Below are positions 1-8,484 of a stretch of DNA of 64,000 nt, piece after piece. How positions within the stretch are numbered: position 1 is the first letter of the stretch; each line of letters begins with the position of its first letter. The stretch is from Bacteroidaceae bacterium (GTDB lineage Bacteria > Bacteroidota > Bacteroidia > Bacteroidales > Bacteroidaceae), in assembly GCA_017521285.1 (NCBI GenBank), contig JAFXDG010000036.1, positions 1-64,000 of the forward strand. The letters are read 5' to 3'. The position numbers and the translations under genes are program-made. The notes below the pieces were generated by a model. It searched no databases and was not told the origin of the DNA. It worked only from the letters and a program-made list of their open reading frames with translations.

Positions 1-171
1 AGCCAAAGGCTTGAACAATGCCAACCATAGTTTAAACAAACTTTATATTGCTTTAGAAACGGCAACCTACATCTGAAGTATATCAGAATTGTGAATTCCT
101 ATTTATCTAACAGCCTTGACACAGTTCAGCTGACGCCCCCTCTTACTACTATTATTGTAGCTTGACACAGT
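1..171. other. Non-coding left edge with a short direct repeat
   Basis: I see no gene here. The 12-base word CTTGACACAGTT occurs twice in the same direction, at 115-126 and 161-172. The second copy touches the stop codon of the specificity-subunit remnant that follows, so the repeat may mark a rearrangement edge. The function is unknown. Confidence 0.4.
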
Positions 172-393
172 TTATTTTACACTCTCATATTTTCCTTCTG
201 CAAAGAATGCATTGTCTTTACTTCGTGAAAGTAAATTCGCTCCATCTTCTCCAATAAGCAATAACCGCTCATCAAATATATAGTCATCAACTTCATCAAT
301 TACATCTGCAGCTCCATAATAGTCGTAAATTTTATTCTCCTGTTTGCTACGAATAGCAGAAGATACTCCCTTTCCTTTGCAGCTGTCATTCCG
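172..393 (-). pseudogene. Remnant of a type I restriction specificity subunit (HsdS target-recognition domain)
   Basis: Read on the minus strand from about 393 down to a TAA at 172-174, one frame gives about 70 codons with the hallmark middle of an HsdS target-recognition domain: IYDYYGAADVIDEVDDYIF, then LLLIGEDGANL, then AFFAEGKYESV and a stop. In intact HsdS proteins this block continues with a WVNNHAH-like segment and the helical conserved region; both are missing. There is no start codon with a plausible N-terminus; upstream of about 393 the frame runs into non-coding repeat sequence. It is therefore a broken piece of an hsdS gene. The intact hsdS of the window lies at 24599-25750, and this piece does not match either of its recognition domains by eye. 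It could be a cassette left over from specificity shuffling, or the decayed end of another RM locus to the left. Confidence 0.7.
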
Positions 394-412
394 ACGGGAT
401 TGGGGGTGACAG

Positions 413-476
413 TGCAGCCCTTTCCCCTGTCGGGGTGTGTCCGACGATGTAGTGCTATGTAGTTTATATTGAAGGT
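413..476. repeat. Intergenic repeat, copy A (partner at 31394-31455)
   Basis: The stretch 438-476 matches 31417-31455 at 37 of 39 bases. It starts TGTCCGACG and ends TTTATATTGAAGGT. Both copies are preceded by TGCAGCCC, which in copy B is the right arm of the terminator after hsdR. One copy lies next to the HsdS remnant and the other next to hsdR, so the element is tied to restriction genes in both places. The role is unknown. The rest of 477-590 holds nothing I can identify. Confidence 0.65.
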
Positions 477-566
477 GTTATTTATGGTGGACAAATTTTC
501 ACAGTGGGATTATTTGTCACATATATGGGACATTTTGACGTTATCGCCCCTGTGGGGGTGCAGACA

Positions 567-598
567 TTCGCGTGTTATATAAAAATAGCTTATTTTTG
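567..598 (+). promoter_or_regulatory. Probable promoter of the first fasciclin/SusC/SusD unit
   Basis: TATTTTTG at 591-598 fits the Bacteroidetes -7 box TAnnTTTG. TTCG at 567-570 is one base off the -33 box TTTG, with a 20-base spacer. The ATG of the first gene lies 60 bases downstream. Confidence 0.55.
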
Positions 599-658
599 CC
601 TATGCTTTTTGACATGATGAAATAAAAATAACTAATCCATAAAACAAAAACTAACAGC

Positions 659-3250
659 ATGAAACTAAAGTTTCCAGAAAAACTATTCAGAGGACGCACC
701 ATTGTGGCGACCGGTATCTGTCTGGCCGGAGTATGGGGAATGCAGTCGTGCGACAACGATGACTTGGAGGGGCAGCCGGCTTGGTTGGGCGAGTCCATCT
801 ACGAACAGTTGCAGCAGGAAGGCGAGTACCGGAATATGCTCCGCTTGATTGATGACCTGAATTACACCTCTGTGATGAGCAAGACAGGTTCGAAGACTCT
901 CTTTGCGGCCAGCGACGAGGCTTTCGACGAGTGGTACAAGACGAACCCTTGGGGGGTGAAGCGTTACGAAGACCTGTCGGATGCGCAGAAGAAGCTGTTG
1001 CTTAATTCTGCCATGGTGAACAATGCCTATCTGGTGGAACTGCTTTCCAATGTGGAGGCCGAACCGGAACCGTTGGAGGGCTTGTGTATGCGTCGCGAGT
1101 CGGCCATTTCGGTGTACGACTCGGTGTCGCGCATCTTGCCGGCTGACATGCCGCAGACACGCTATTGGGACGAACATCGCGGCAAACGCGGGGGAATCAT
1201 CCTGCTGAAGGATGACAATTCACAACCGATGATCCACTTCTTGCCCCGCTTCATGTCGATGAACAACATTACTGACGAAGACCTGCGCATCCTGACCAAC
1301 GGACAGAGCAATACCATACAGGATGCCTGGGTGAACGGGAAAAAGATTGTGGAGCGCGATATCACATGCAAGAATGGATATATCCATAAAGTGGATGGGG
1401 TGATGCTCTCCAGTGACAACATGGCACAGATTGTGCGCGACCATGCCAACATGAGCCAATGGAGCACGTTGCTCGACCGATTCTGTGCACCGTATTACGA
1501 CGAACAGGCCACGAAGGATTACCAGCGCCTTTATGGTGGGAACGATTCTGTGTTTGTGCTCCGCTACTTCAGTGCGCAGAACAAACAGGAGTTGGAGATG
1601 GCGCCCGACCGTACGCTGGTGGAGGCCAAATTGTCGTTTGACCCGGGATGGAACCACTATATGTACACCAATACGGCCAACAAGGACTTGCACTATGACT
1701 GTGGTGCCCTGTTGGTGCCCACCAACGAGGCGCTGGATGCCTGGTGGAACGGCGAAGGGTATGCATTGCAGGACCAATATAAAGAGTGGTCGCGCGTGCC
1801 CGATCAGGTGTTGGTGGAACTGCTGAATGTGAACATGGTGCCTGAGTTTGTGAAGACAGTGCCCAGCAAGTTCCATAACATTGTGAACGATGCCAAAGTG
1901 GAAATGGGTGTACAGACTGTCCACATAGACTCTTGCTTCATGGGATGCAACGGTGTGGTATATCTTACCAACAAGGTGTTCTCGCCTGCTACATATTCGT
2001 CGGTGGCTTTCCCGGCTTTGGTCCACACCGAGACGATGAATATCATTTATTGGGGTATTGACAAGATGGGATTCAAACCCTACTTGAACTCCATGGACTC
2101 ATATTACAGTTTCTTCGTTCCGACCAATCAGGGTATGCTGCGCTATGTGGATCCCTGTTCGTTCGGCTCCACAACAACCATCATGTATGAATTCTTCTGG
2201 AACAGCGACCGCCAAAGTGTGGGTGCACACCGCTATAACTATGATATGGCGACCAATACGGTGATGGACCAGATTGAGGATGCCTCGGCTTCGCAGGTGG
2301 AAAACCGCATGAAGGACCTGTTGGACAATTTGATTGTGGTGGGCAATGTTGAGGACGGAAATACCTATTACCGCACCAAGAATGGTTCGACAATCCGTGT
2401 GGAAAACCCCGGAACATCAGGTATGACTGTGGCCGGTGGCTTGCAGATTGAACAGAATCGTCCGGTAGCCGTGACTCAGATATTTGACCAGACGAAGAAC
2501 GGTAACGGAAAGGCATACGTGGTGGAGAGCGAGGTGCCGATGACCAGCAGCAAGTCGGTGTACAAGACGCTGAGCGAACATCCTGAATACTCACGCTTTT
2601 TTGACCTTTTACGCGGAGGTGACCCGGACTCGGCACAGTATAACCTGACGCTGGCCATGATTGACAACCAGTATTCATGTGTGGACTATAACATCCGCCT
2701 GTTTGACAACTATCACTATACGGTGTGGGTGCCTACCAATGAGAGTCTGGATGCCCTGCACGAAGCCGGTATCCTGCCCTATTGGGAAGACTTGGATGCA
2801 CAGACTGACTCGGCATGGGGCGGTAATCGTGATGCAGCCAAGGTGGTGAAGTACAAGATACGCCAGCGCATACTGGATTTCTTGCGTTATCACATTCAGG
2901 ACAATGCCATCTTCATGGGTGAAGGTGTGGTGAACGGACGTTACGAAACATCGAAACTGAATCCGGTGAACAGGAAATTCTATTCGCTGTCGGTGAATGC
3001 TGATAACAGCAGTATCAGCGTGACCGATGCACTGAACAATACCCGCCGGGTGCAGACTGCTGCTCCGGGCCTGTACAACAATATGTGTCGCGAATACCTG
3101 TACACTCAGAAAGACAAGGAAATGGCTTACAAGGGTAATCTCTACAGTTCATCCCATGCGGTGGTGCATTTGATAGACGGGCCGCTGTTGTTTGACAAGA
3201 GTCAGTTGGAGCCGATGGATTGGACACCCAAACCTACTATTAATGATTAA
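659..3250 (+). CDS. Surface lipoprotein with fasciclin (FAS1) repeats, type 1
   Basis: First gene of the seven-gene unit. An N-terminal signal ends in a lipobox with Cys31 (GMQSC), followed by an acidic stretch (DNDD) like the Bacteroidetes lipoprotein export signal, so a surface lipoprotein is expected. The mature part shows about four FAS1-like blocks, roughly residues 46-245, 265-440, 445-620 and 640-850, each with the typical pair of a 'FxPTNE'-like strand (FAASDEAF, LLVPTNEAL, FFVPTNQGM, VWVPTNESL) and a closing 'VxxLDGxL'-like strand. FAS1 domains are adhesion modules; no enzyme motif is visible. It lies just ahead of SusC with an 8-base gap and is paralogous to the 973-residue protein at 49454. 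By position it could replace SusE/SusF-type glycan-binding proteins; ligand unknown. Confidence 0.85.
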   Translation: MKLKFPEKLFRGRTIVATGICLAGVWGMQSCDNDDLEGQPAWLGESIYEQLQQEGEYRNMLRLIDDLNYTSVMSKTGSKTLFAASDEAFDEWYKTNPWGVKRYEDLSDAQKKLLLNSAMVNNAYLVELLSNVEAEPEPLEGLCMRRESAISVYDSVSRILPADMPQTRYWDEHRGKRGGIILLKDDNSQPMIHFLPRFMSMNNITDEDLRILTNGQSNTIQDAWVNGKKIVERDITCKNGYIHKVDGVMLSSDNMAQIVRDHANMSQWSTLLDRFCAPYYDEQATKDYQRLYGGNDSVFVLRYFSAQNKQELEMAPDRTLVEAKLSFDPGWNHYMYTNTANKDLHYDCGALLVPTNEALDAWWNGEGYALQDQYKEWSRVPDQVLVELLNVNMVPEFVKTVPSKFHNIVNDAKVEMGVQTVHIDSCFMGCNGVVYLTNKVFSPATYSSVAFPALVHTETMNIIYWGIDKMGFKPYLNSMDSYYSFFVPTNQGMLRYVDPCSFGSTTTIMYEFFWNSDRQSVGAHRYNYDMATNTVMDQIEDASASQVENRMKDLLDNLIVVGNVEDGNTYYRTKNGSTIRVENPGTSGMTVAGGLQIEQNRPVAVTQIFDQTKNGNGKAYVVESEVPMTSSKSVYKTLSEHPEYSRFFDLLRGGDPDSAQYNLTLAMIDNQYSCVDYNIRLFDNYHYTVWVPTNESLDALHEAGILPYWEDLDAQTDSAWGGNRDAAKVVKYKIRQRILDFLRYHIQDNAIFMGEGVVNGRYETSKLNPVNRKFYSLSVNADNSSISVTDALNNTRRVQTAAPGLYNNMCREYLYTQKDKEMAYKGNLYSSSHAVVHLIDGPLLFDKSQLEPMDWTPKPTIND

Positions 3251-3257
3251 GGAGGAG
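3251..3257 (+). promoter_or_regulatory. Strong Shine-Dalgarno before susC
   Basis: GGAGGAG directly follows the stop codon of the first gene. Three in-frame ATGs follow at 3259, 3265 and 3268. Spacing favours 3265, since 3259 is too close. Shine-Dalgarno sites this strong are rare in this phylum. Confidence 0.6.
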
Positions 3258-3264
3258 AATGAAT

Positions 3265-6200
3265 ATGATGAAAACAATAAGAATGATGATGGTGCTGCTC
3301 CTGATAGCTGTAGGAGCCAGCGCACAACAGATAACATCGGTGAGCGGAACGGTGAGCGATGACATGGGGTCCCTGATGGCCGCAGCCGTCTGTGAGGTGG
3401 ATGCCACAGGACGTATCATCAACTCGGCCGTGACGGACATGAACGGAAACTTCACCATGGAGATAAGGAGCACGAAAAATAAGATCAAATTCACCTATGT
3501 GGGATGCAAAACGCAGATGTTCTCCATCGACAAGACGGTGTTCAACGTGAAGATGATTTCGGACACGGTGATTGAGGATTTGATTGTGAAGGCACAGAAG
3601 AAGGTGGATGGTGGCGGATTGGCCATTCCTGAGCGCGAAGTGTCGTTTGCCTCGCAGAGCATTTCGATGGCTGAGTTTGAAGGATTGCCCGTGACCACTG
3701 TGGACGAGGCTTTGCAGGGACGTATCTCGGGACTCGACATTGTGGCCAATTCGGGTAACCTCGGTTCGGGCAGTACCATGCGATTGCGTGGTGCATCGTC
3801 CATCTCGACCGCTGTGGATGCCAACCCCCTTATCGTGGTGAACGGTAACGAGTGGAACGTGGACATGAGCGACTTTGACGTGTCAACAGCCAACGACGAA
3901 AGCTTCTCACAACTGTTGAATGTGAACCCCGAAGATATTGAGGAAATCTCGGTATTGAAGGATGCTGCCGCCACGGCCATCTACGGTTCGCGCGGTGCCA
4001 ACGGTGTCATCGAAATCAAGACGAAACGTGGTACGCGTGGCAAACCGCGCTTGAGCTACTCGATGCGTCTGACAGGAACCTATCAGCCCGAAGGATACAA
4101 GATGCTCAATGGTGACGACTACACCATGTTGCTGAAGGAGAGCTACTTCAATCCCAAACAGAGCGATGTGGCCAGCAACATACCGGAGCTGAACTACGAC
4201 CCCACCTTCTCGGAATACGAGCAGTACAACAACAATACCGATTGGGTGGATGCTGTGACACAGTGGGGGCTTCGTCAGAATCACCACGTTGTAGTGACGG
4301 GTGGTGGTGAAAAGGCTACCTTCCGTGTGTCAGGAGGTTTTGACAACGAGACGGGTTCGGTCATCGAACAGAAATTGCAGCGTCTGACCACCCGCGTGGC
4401 ATTGGACTATTTCGTGAGCGACCGCATCACCATCCAGACCAACTTTGCCTTGACATACACCAAGAATAACAAGAACTACGACGACCTGTTGAGAATTGCC
4501 TATCAGAAGATGCCGAACATGTCCATTTGGGAGGAAGACCCCCTGACGGGCAAGGCTACACGCAACTACTATGCCATGTTGCAGTCGGCTTCGTCGGAAT
4601 TTGATGGAAATCAGAAAAATCTGGTGAACCCTGTGGCCAGTGCCAATTTGGCCCGCAACGACGAGAGCACATACGACATCACGCCGGAACTCATCTTGAA
4701 GTACCGTCTGTTGGGGTTGGATGACGACAGCTGGCAACTGAACTGGGAGGCACGGGCAAACATGAACATCTTCAACCAGTTTACCGACAAACACTATCCT
4801 TCGGAATTGGTTACAACGGCTTGGAACAGCGGTGTGAACAAGGCTTATTCGGGTTCCAAGAAGAGTGTGGCCTTCAATACGAAGCAGACCTTGACCTTGA
4901 TTCCTCGCTTCAACAATCCCGACCATTCATTGATGATGATGGGACGTTTTGAGTTGGTAAGCGGAGAATCTACCACGCAGGAGACCGAGTTGGACGGACT
5001 GCCCTCGGGCAATGTGACCAGTCCGGGTGCCAATGGTATGATGAGGAATCTGAAGAGTGGCTTCGGACAGTGGCGTTCGATGTACTACACCTTCTCGGCC
5101 CACTATGCCTACAAGAGCAAGTATATGCTGGACGTGTCGGTACGTGCCGACGGAACCTCCAAATTCGGCCCGGGCAAGCGTTGGGGATACTTCCCCGCCG
5201 TGTCGCTCCGCTGGAACATCATCGATGAGCCGTGGATGGAGTGGTCGAAGGGATGGTTGAGCATGTTGTCACTGCGTCCCAGCTGGGGACGGGTGGGTAA
5301 CCAGCCGAGCGAAGACTACCTGTATGAAAGTTTGTATGAATCGACAAACCAGTATATGGGATATGCGGCGATGTATCCCTCGAACCTGCGACTGAGCAGC
5401 CTCCAGTGGGAAACGAATGAGCAATATAACGTGGGAGCCGACATCCACTTCCTGGACGACCGCATCAATTTGGCCGTAGAATGGTACTATGCGACCCGCC
5501 GCCACATGTTGATGAAGACCAAGGTGCCCACCAGCACGGGATTCAGTGAGCTGAGAAACAAGAATGTGGGTTCGATGCGCAACATCGGTTGGGAATTCAA
5601 CATCTCGACCAACAAAATGATTAAGGCAGGCAAGTTCACTATGGACTTCAACGCTACGTTCGGAAACAACAGCAACGAAATCCTGTCGATGGATGCCACT
5701 ACATTGGAAACCTTGAACAAGAAGTTTGACCAAGAGAACCGCAGCTTGTTGCAGCGTGTGCAGTTGAACAATCCCTTTGGTGCCATCTACGGATTCAAGT
5801 ATAAGGGAGTATATCAGTACAACTACTCGACCTTCAGCGAAATGTCGCGTGAAGAACAGGCCCAATTCCTGGCAGAAGGAAAGACTGCTCCGGTGGCGAA
5901 AGCGGCTGATGGAAGTGTCATCTACGACGACAAGGGACAGCCGCTGCGCATGATGTACACCTACACCAGCACCGACAGCAACCCGGGAAAGAACTACAGA
6001 TTCAAGGGGGGAGATGCCATCTATGAAGACCTGAATCACGATGGAAACATCAACGAGTTGGATATCATCTACTTGGGCTCGTCATTGCCCAAGCTGACTG
6101 GTGGATTCGGTATGACGTTCAACTACGACCGCTGGAGACTGAACATGCAGTTCAACTACCGTGTGGGCAACAAGATTATGAATCTGGCCCGACTGGATGC

Positions 6201-6582
6201 CCAATCAATGGTATCGAACAACAATCAGAGCCAGGCGGTGAACTTCCGCTGGAGAAAAGAGGGCGATGTGACGAGAGTGCCGCGTGCCATGTATGGTTCC
6301 AGTTCGAACTACAACACATTGGCCAGCGACCGATTTGTGGAAGATGGTTCGTTCCTCCGCTTGAACTACTTGCAGCTGAGCTATTCGCTGCCTAACAAGA
6401 TGTTGAAGAATATCGGATTGAGAGGATTGCGCTTCTATCTGAGTGCGAACAATTTGTTCTGCCTGACGGAATACACCGGTGTGGATCCGGAAATCAACTA
6501 TAGTGGCTACGGTATTGCTTGTGACGAGGCACAAACACCGAGAGCCAAATCGTACACATTCGGTTTGACAGTAGATTTTTGA
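3265..6582 (+). CDS. SusC-type TonB-dependent outer-membrane transporter (subfamily A)
   Basis: Energy-dependent outer-membrane importer for large ligands, working with the SusD lid encoded next. The protein has a signal peptide ending ASAQ, a carboxypeptidase-regulatory-like domain (about residues 25-98), a plug domain with the SusC signature ALQGRISGLDIV and the RLRG and YGSRGANGVIEIKTKRG motifs, then a C-terminal beta-barrel ending in aromatic F. About 1105 residues, normal for SusC. The start was set at 3265 from the Shine-Dalgarno spacing; 3259 would add two residues. It is closely similar over its length to the SusC at 52381 (shared blocks such as LNGDDYTMLLKE, NNNTDWVDAV and TGGGEKA). 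Substrate not readable from sequence. Confidence 0.95.
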   Translation: MMKTIRMMMVLLLIAVGASAQQITSVSGTVSDDMGSLMAAAVCEVDATGRIINSAVTDMNGNFTMEIRSTKNKIKFTYVGCKTQMFSIDKTVFNVKMISDTVIEDLIVKAQKKVDGGGLAIPEREVSFASQSISMAEFEGLPVTTVDEALQGRISGLDIVANSGNLGSGSTMRLRGASSISTAVDANPLIVVNGNEWNVDMSDFDVSTANDESFSQLLNVNPEDIEEISVLKDAAATAIYGSRGANGVIEIKTKRGTRGKPRLSYSMRLTGTYQPEGYKMLNGDDYTMLLKESYFNPKQSDVASNIPELNYDPTFSEYEQYNNNTDWVDAVTQWGLRQNHHVVVTGGGEKATFRVSGGFDNETGSVIEQKLQRLTTRVALDYFVSDRITIQTNFALTYTKNNKNYDDLLRIAYQKMPNMSIWEEDPLTGKATRNYYAMLQSASSEFDGNQKNLVNPVASANLARNDESTYDITPELILKYRLLGLDDDSWQLNWEARANMNIFNQFTDKHYPSELVTTAWNSGVNKAYSGSKKSVAFNTKQTLTLIPRFNNPDHSLMMMGRFELVSGESTTQETELDGLPSGNVTSPGANGMMRNLKSGFGQWRSMYYTFSAHYAYKSKYMLDVSVRADGTSKFGPGKRWGYFPAVSLRWNIIDEPWMEWSKGWLSMLSLRPSWGRVGNQPSEDYLYESLYESTNQYMGYAAMYPSNLRLSSLQWETNEQYNVGADIHFLDDRINLAVEWYYATRRHMLMKTKVPTSTGFSELRNKNVGSMRNIGWEFNISTNKMIKAGKFTMDFNATFGNNSNEILSMDATTLETLNKKFDQENRSLLQRVQLNNPFGAIYGFKYKGVYQYNYSTFSEMSREEQAQFLAEGKTAPVAKAADGSVIYDDKGQPLRMMYTYTSTDSNPGKNYRFKGGDAIYEDLNHDGNINELDIIYLGSSLPKLTGGFGMTFNYDRWRLNMQFNYRVGNKIMNLARLDAQSMVSNNNQSQAVNFRWRKEGDVTRVPRAMYGSSSNYNTLASDRFVEDGSFLRLNYLQLSYSLPNKMLKNIGLRGLRFYLSANNLFCLTEYTGVDPEINYSGYGIACDEAQTPRAKSYTFGLTVDF

Positions 6583-6615
6583 TAATTAGAAATAGTGAAT
6601 GATAAAGTAAGAACT

Positions 6616-8361
6616 ATGAATTCAAGATTAAAACATATAGCTCGTCGCCTGTCACTTGTAGCCTGCAGCTTGTCACTCGGTGCTTCCTTTACCTCATGCG
6701 AAGACTTCCTGGAAGTGAAATCGCTGGACAAAATTGCATTGAGCAACTTCTGGAATGAAGAGAGTGACGTGGAGAATATGGTGATGGGGTGCTACTCGGG
6801 AATGCAGCAACAGGCATGGATGGACCGTGCCATTCTGTGGGGTGAGGCACGCAGTGAGAACCTGACTGGAGGTGAGCGCATCACGGATGACACGAACATG
6901 GAGAACGTGATGATGGAGAACCTGAACAGTAACAATGAATATACGAAGTGGATAAACTTCTATGAGGTGATAAACCGGTGTAACCAGATTCTGCACTACG
7001 CACCCAGGGTGGCAGAAAAGGACCCCAACTATACGCAAAGCGAACTGACGGCTACTATAGCTGAGGTGTCGGCTTTGAGGGCCTTGAACTACTTTTATCT
7101 GGTAAGGGCGTTCCGTGATGTTCCTTTCACCATGGAAGCTTATATTGAGGACACACAGAAAATGGATTTGCCGGCGACACCGATGATGGAGGTGTTGGAT
7201 TCGCTGACAGCTGATCTGGAACGGGTCATTGGCGGAGCTGTAAAGCGTTACCCCGAGACAACACCGGCCCTGCAGACAAGCCGTATCACGCAGGATGCCA
7301 TACATGCCTTGTTGGCTGATATGTATCTGTGGAAACAGGATTATGCCAAGGTGGTGGAACATGCGGATGCCGTGATACAGAGCAAACTGCAGGATTATCA
7401 GAAGGAATTGGACCGCTTGGGGGGTACAAGTGCGGGATTGCTGGACAAATTGATAAACGGCTATCCGTTGTTGAGCGATGCCTATCAGGGAAGAAATTAC
7501 TACGGAATGGCTTTCTACAGCATTTTTGGAGAGGGTAATTCGACGGAGAGTATCTTGGAACTGAATTTTGCCGATGACGATACACAATTGCCCAATCTGG
7601 CAGTGAGCAACCGCTTCGGTAGTGCTGACAAGGGAAATGGTTACTTGCGCCCCTCGGACTTGGTTGCCAATGACGTGAGCGACGGACTGTTTGCCGTGTA
7701 TCTGAACCGCTACGACACGCGTAATTTTGAAAACATCTATCGGTTGTCTGCTACGAACTTCCAAGTGGCAAAGTATGCCAGCCAGGATGCCATGGTGAAT
7801 GTGAAGGAGAATCCTTACATCACATCGAACCAGTCTCTGAGATGGCCGCAAGAGAGATGTCACGCAAACTGGATTCTTTACCGGTTGACAGATGTGATGC
7901 TGATGAAGGCCGAGGCATTGACTCTGATGGTGACGGAGAGCGAAGGCGGATACAGCACCGAGGACAACACCCGTCTGCGCCAGGCTTACATGCTGGTGGA
8001 TGCCGTGAACCGTCGTTCGTATGGGGAATCGGATACAGAGTCAGCACTGGTGTACACCCGCTACCGCACGAAATCAACGATGCTGAACCTTGTGTATGAC
8101 GAGCGCAACCGTGAACTGATGTTCGAGGGAAAGCGCTGGTTTGACCTGGTACGCCGGTCGGTGCGCGAGGGCAACACCAACTACCTGAAGACACAGGCTG
8201 CAAGAAAATATACGAATAACAAGTCGGCAGCCGAGAGCAAGCTGAGCCGCCTGGATGCCATCTTCTGGCCCTACAACGAAGAGGAACTGAAGGTGAACGG
8301 GAACCTGAAGCAGAACCCGGCATTCGGCAGTGGAGAAAATTCGTCAATTGTGGTGAATTGA
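6616..8361 (+). CDS. SusD/RagB-family outer-membrane lipoprotein (partner of subfamily A SusC)
   Basis: Surface lipoprotein forming the hinged lid over the preceding SusC channel. I take the ATG at 6616, because the upstream GTG at 6595 would only lengthen the region before the signal peptide. The lipobox cysteine is Cys28 (SFTSC), followed by ED. SusD features are the N-terminal FLEVKSLDKI segment, the TPR-like helical blocks around ALRALNYFYLVRAF (a hallmark of SusD), and the C-terminal RNRELMFEGKRWFDLVR block. Length is typical. It follows SusC after 33 bases. The paralog is at 55827. Confidence 0.94.
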   Translation: MNSRLKHIARRLSLVACSLSLGASFTSCEDFLEVKSLDKIALSNFWNEESDVENMVMGCYSGMQQQAWMDRAILWGEARSENLTGGERITDDTNMENVMMENLNSNNEYTKWINFYEVINRCNQILHYAPRVAEKDPNYTQSELTATIAEVSALRALNYFYLVRAFRDVPFTMEAYIEDTQKMDLPATPMMEVLDSLTADLERVIGGAVKRYPETTPALQTSRITQDAIHALLADMYLWKQDYAKVVEHADAVIQSKLQDYQKELDRLGGTSAGLLDKLINGYPLLSDAYQGRNYYGMAFYSIFGEGNSTESILELNFADDDTQLPNLAVSNRFGSADKGNGYLRPSDLVANDVSDGLFAVYLNRYDTRNFENIYRLSATNFQVAKYASQDAMVNVKENPYITSNQSLRWPQERCHANWILYRLTDVMLMKAEALTLMVTESEGGYSTEDNTRLRQAYMLVDAVNRRSYGESDTESALVYTRYRTKSTMLNLVYDERNRELMFEGKRWFDLVRRSVREGNTNYLKTQAARKYTNNKSAAESKLSRLDAIFWPYNEEELKVNGNLKQNPAFGSGENSSIVVN

Positions 8362-8375
8362 TAAGGCTGAAGGTC

Positions 8376-8466
8376 GAACGAAGGTTAAGGGTTGAGAGTT
8401 TGAGGTAAAAAAGACCAACTCCCTACACCCTAAACCTTACACCCTAAACCTTTATACCCTACACCA
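8376..8466 (+). repeat. Intra-operon heptad-repeat element with opposing tracts
   Basis: The gap between susD and the next lipoprotein holds a G-rich tract (AAGGTTAAGGGTTGAGAG), a core AAAGACCAACTCCCTA, then a C-rich tract of CCCTAAACC/CCCTACACC units at about seven-base period. The two tracts can pair imperfectly, giving a hairpin around the core. The same architecture and core, in the same orientation relative to transcription, occur in the gap at 32985-33082. No coding sequence. Confidence 0.6.
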
Positions 8467-8484
8467 TTTAATAATTAAGAATCA

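Noticed and set aside
300..494. Minus-strand frame of 64 residues
   Set aside because: It overlaps the HsdS remnant in another frame and has no recognisable composition; the remnant frame has family motifs.
8421..8466. Telomere-like CCCTAAA repeats (also TTTAGGG at 32985-33079)
   Set aside because: A circular bacterial chromosome has no such telomeres; the tracts are short, degenerate and sit between genes, so I treat them as intergenic heptads.
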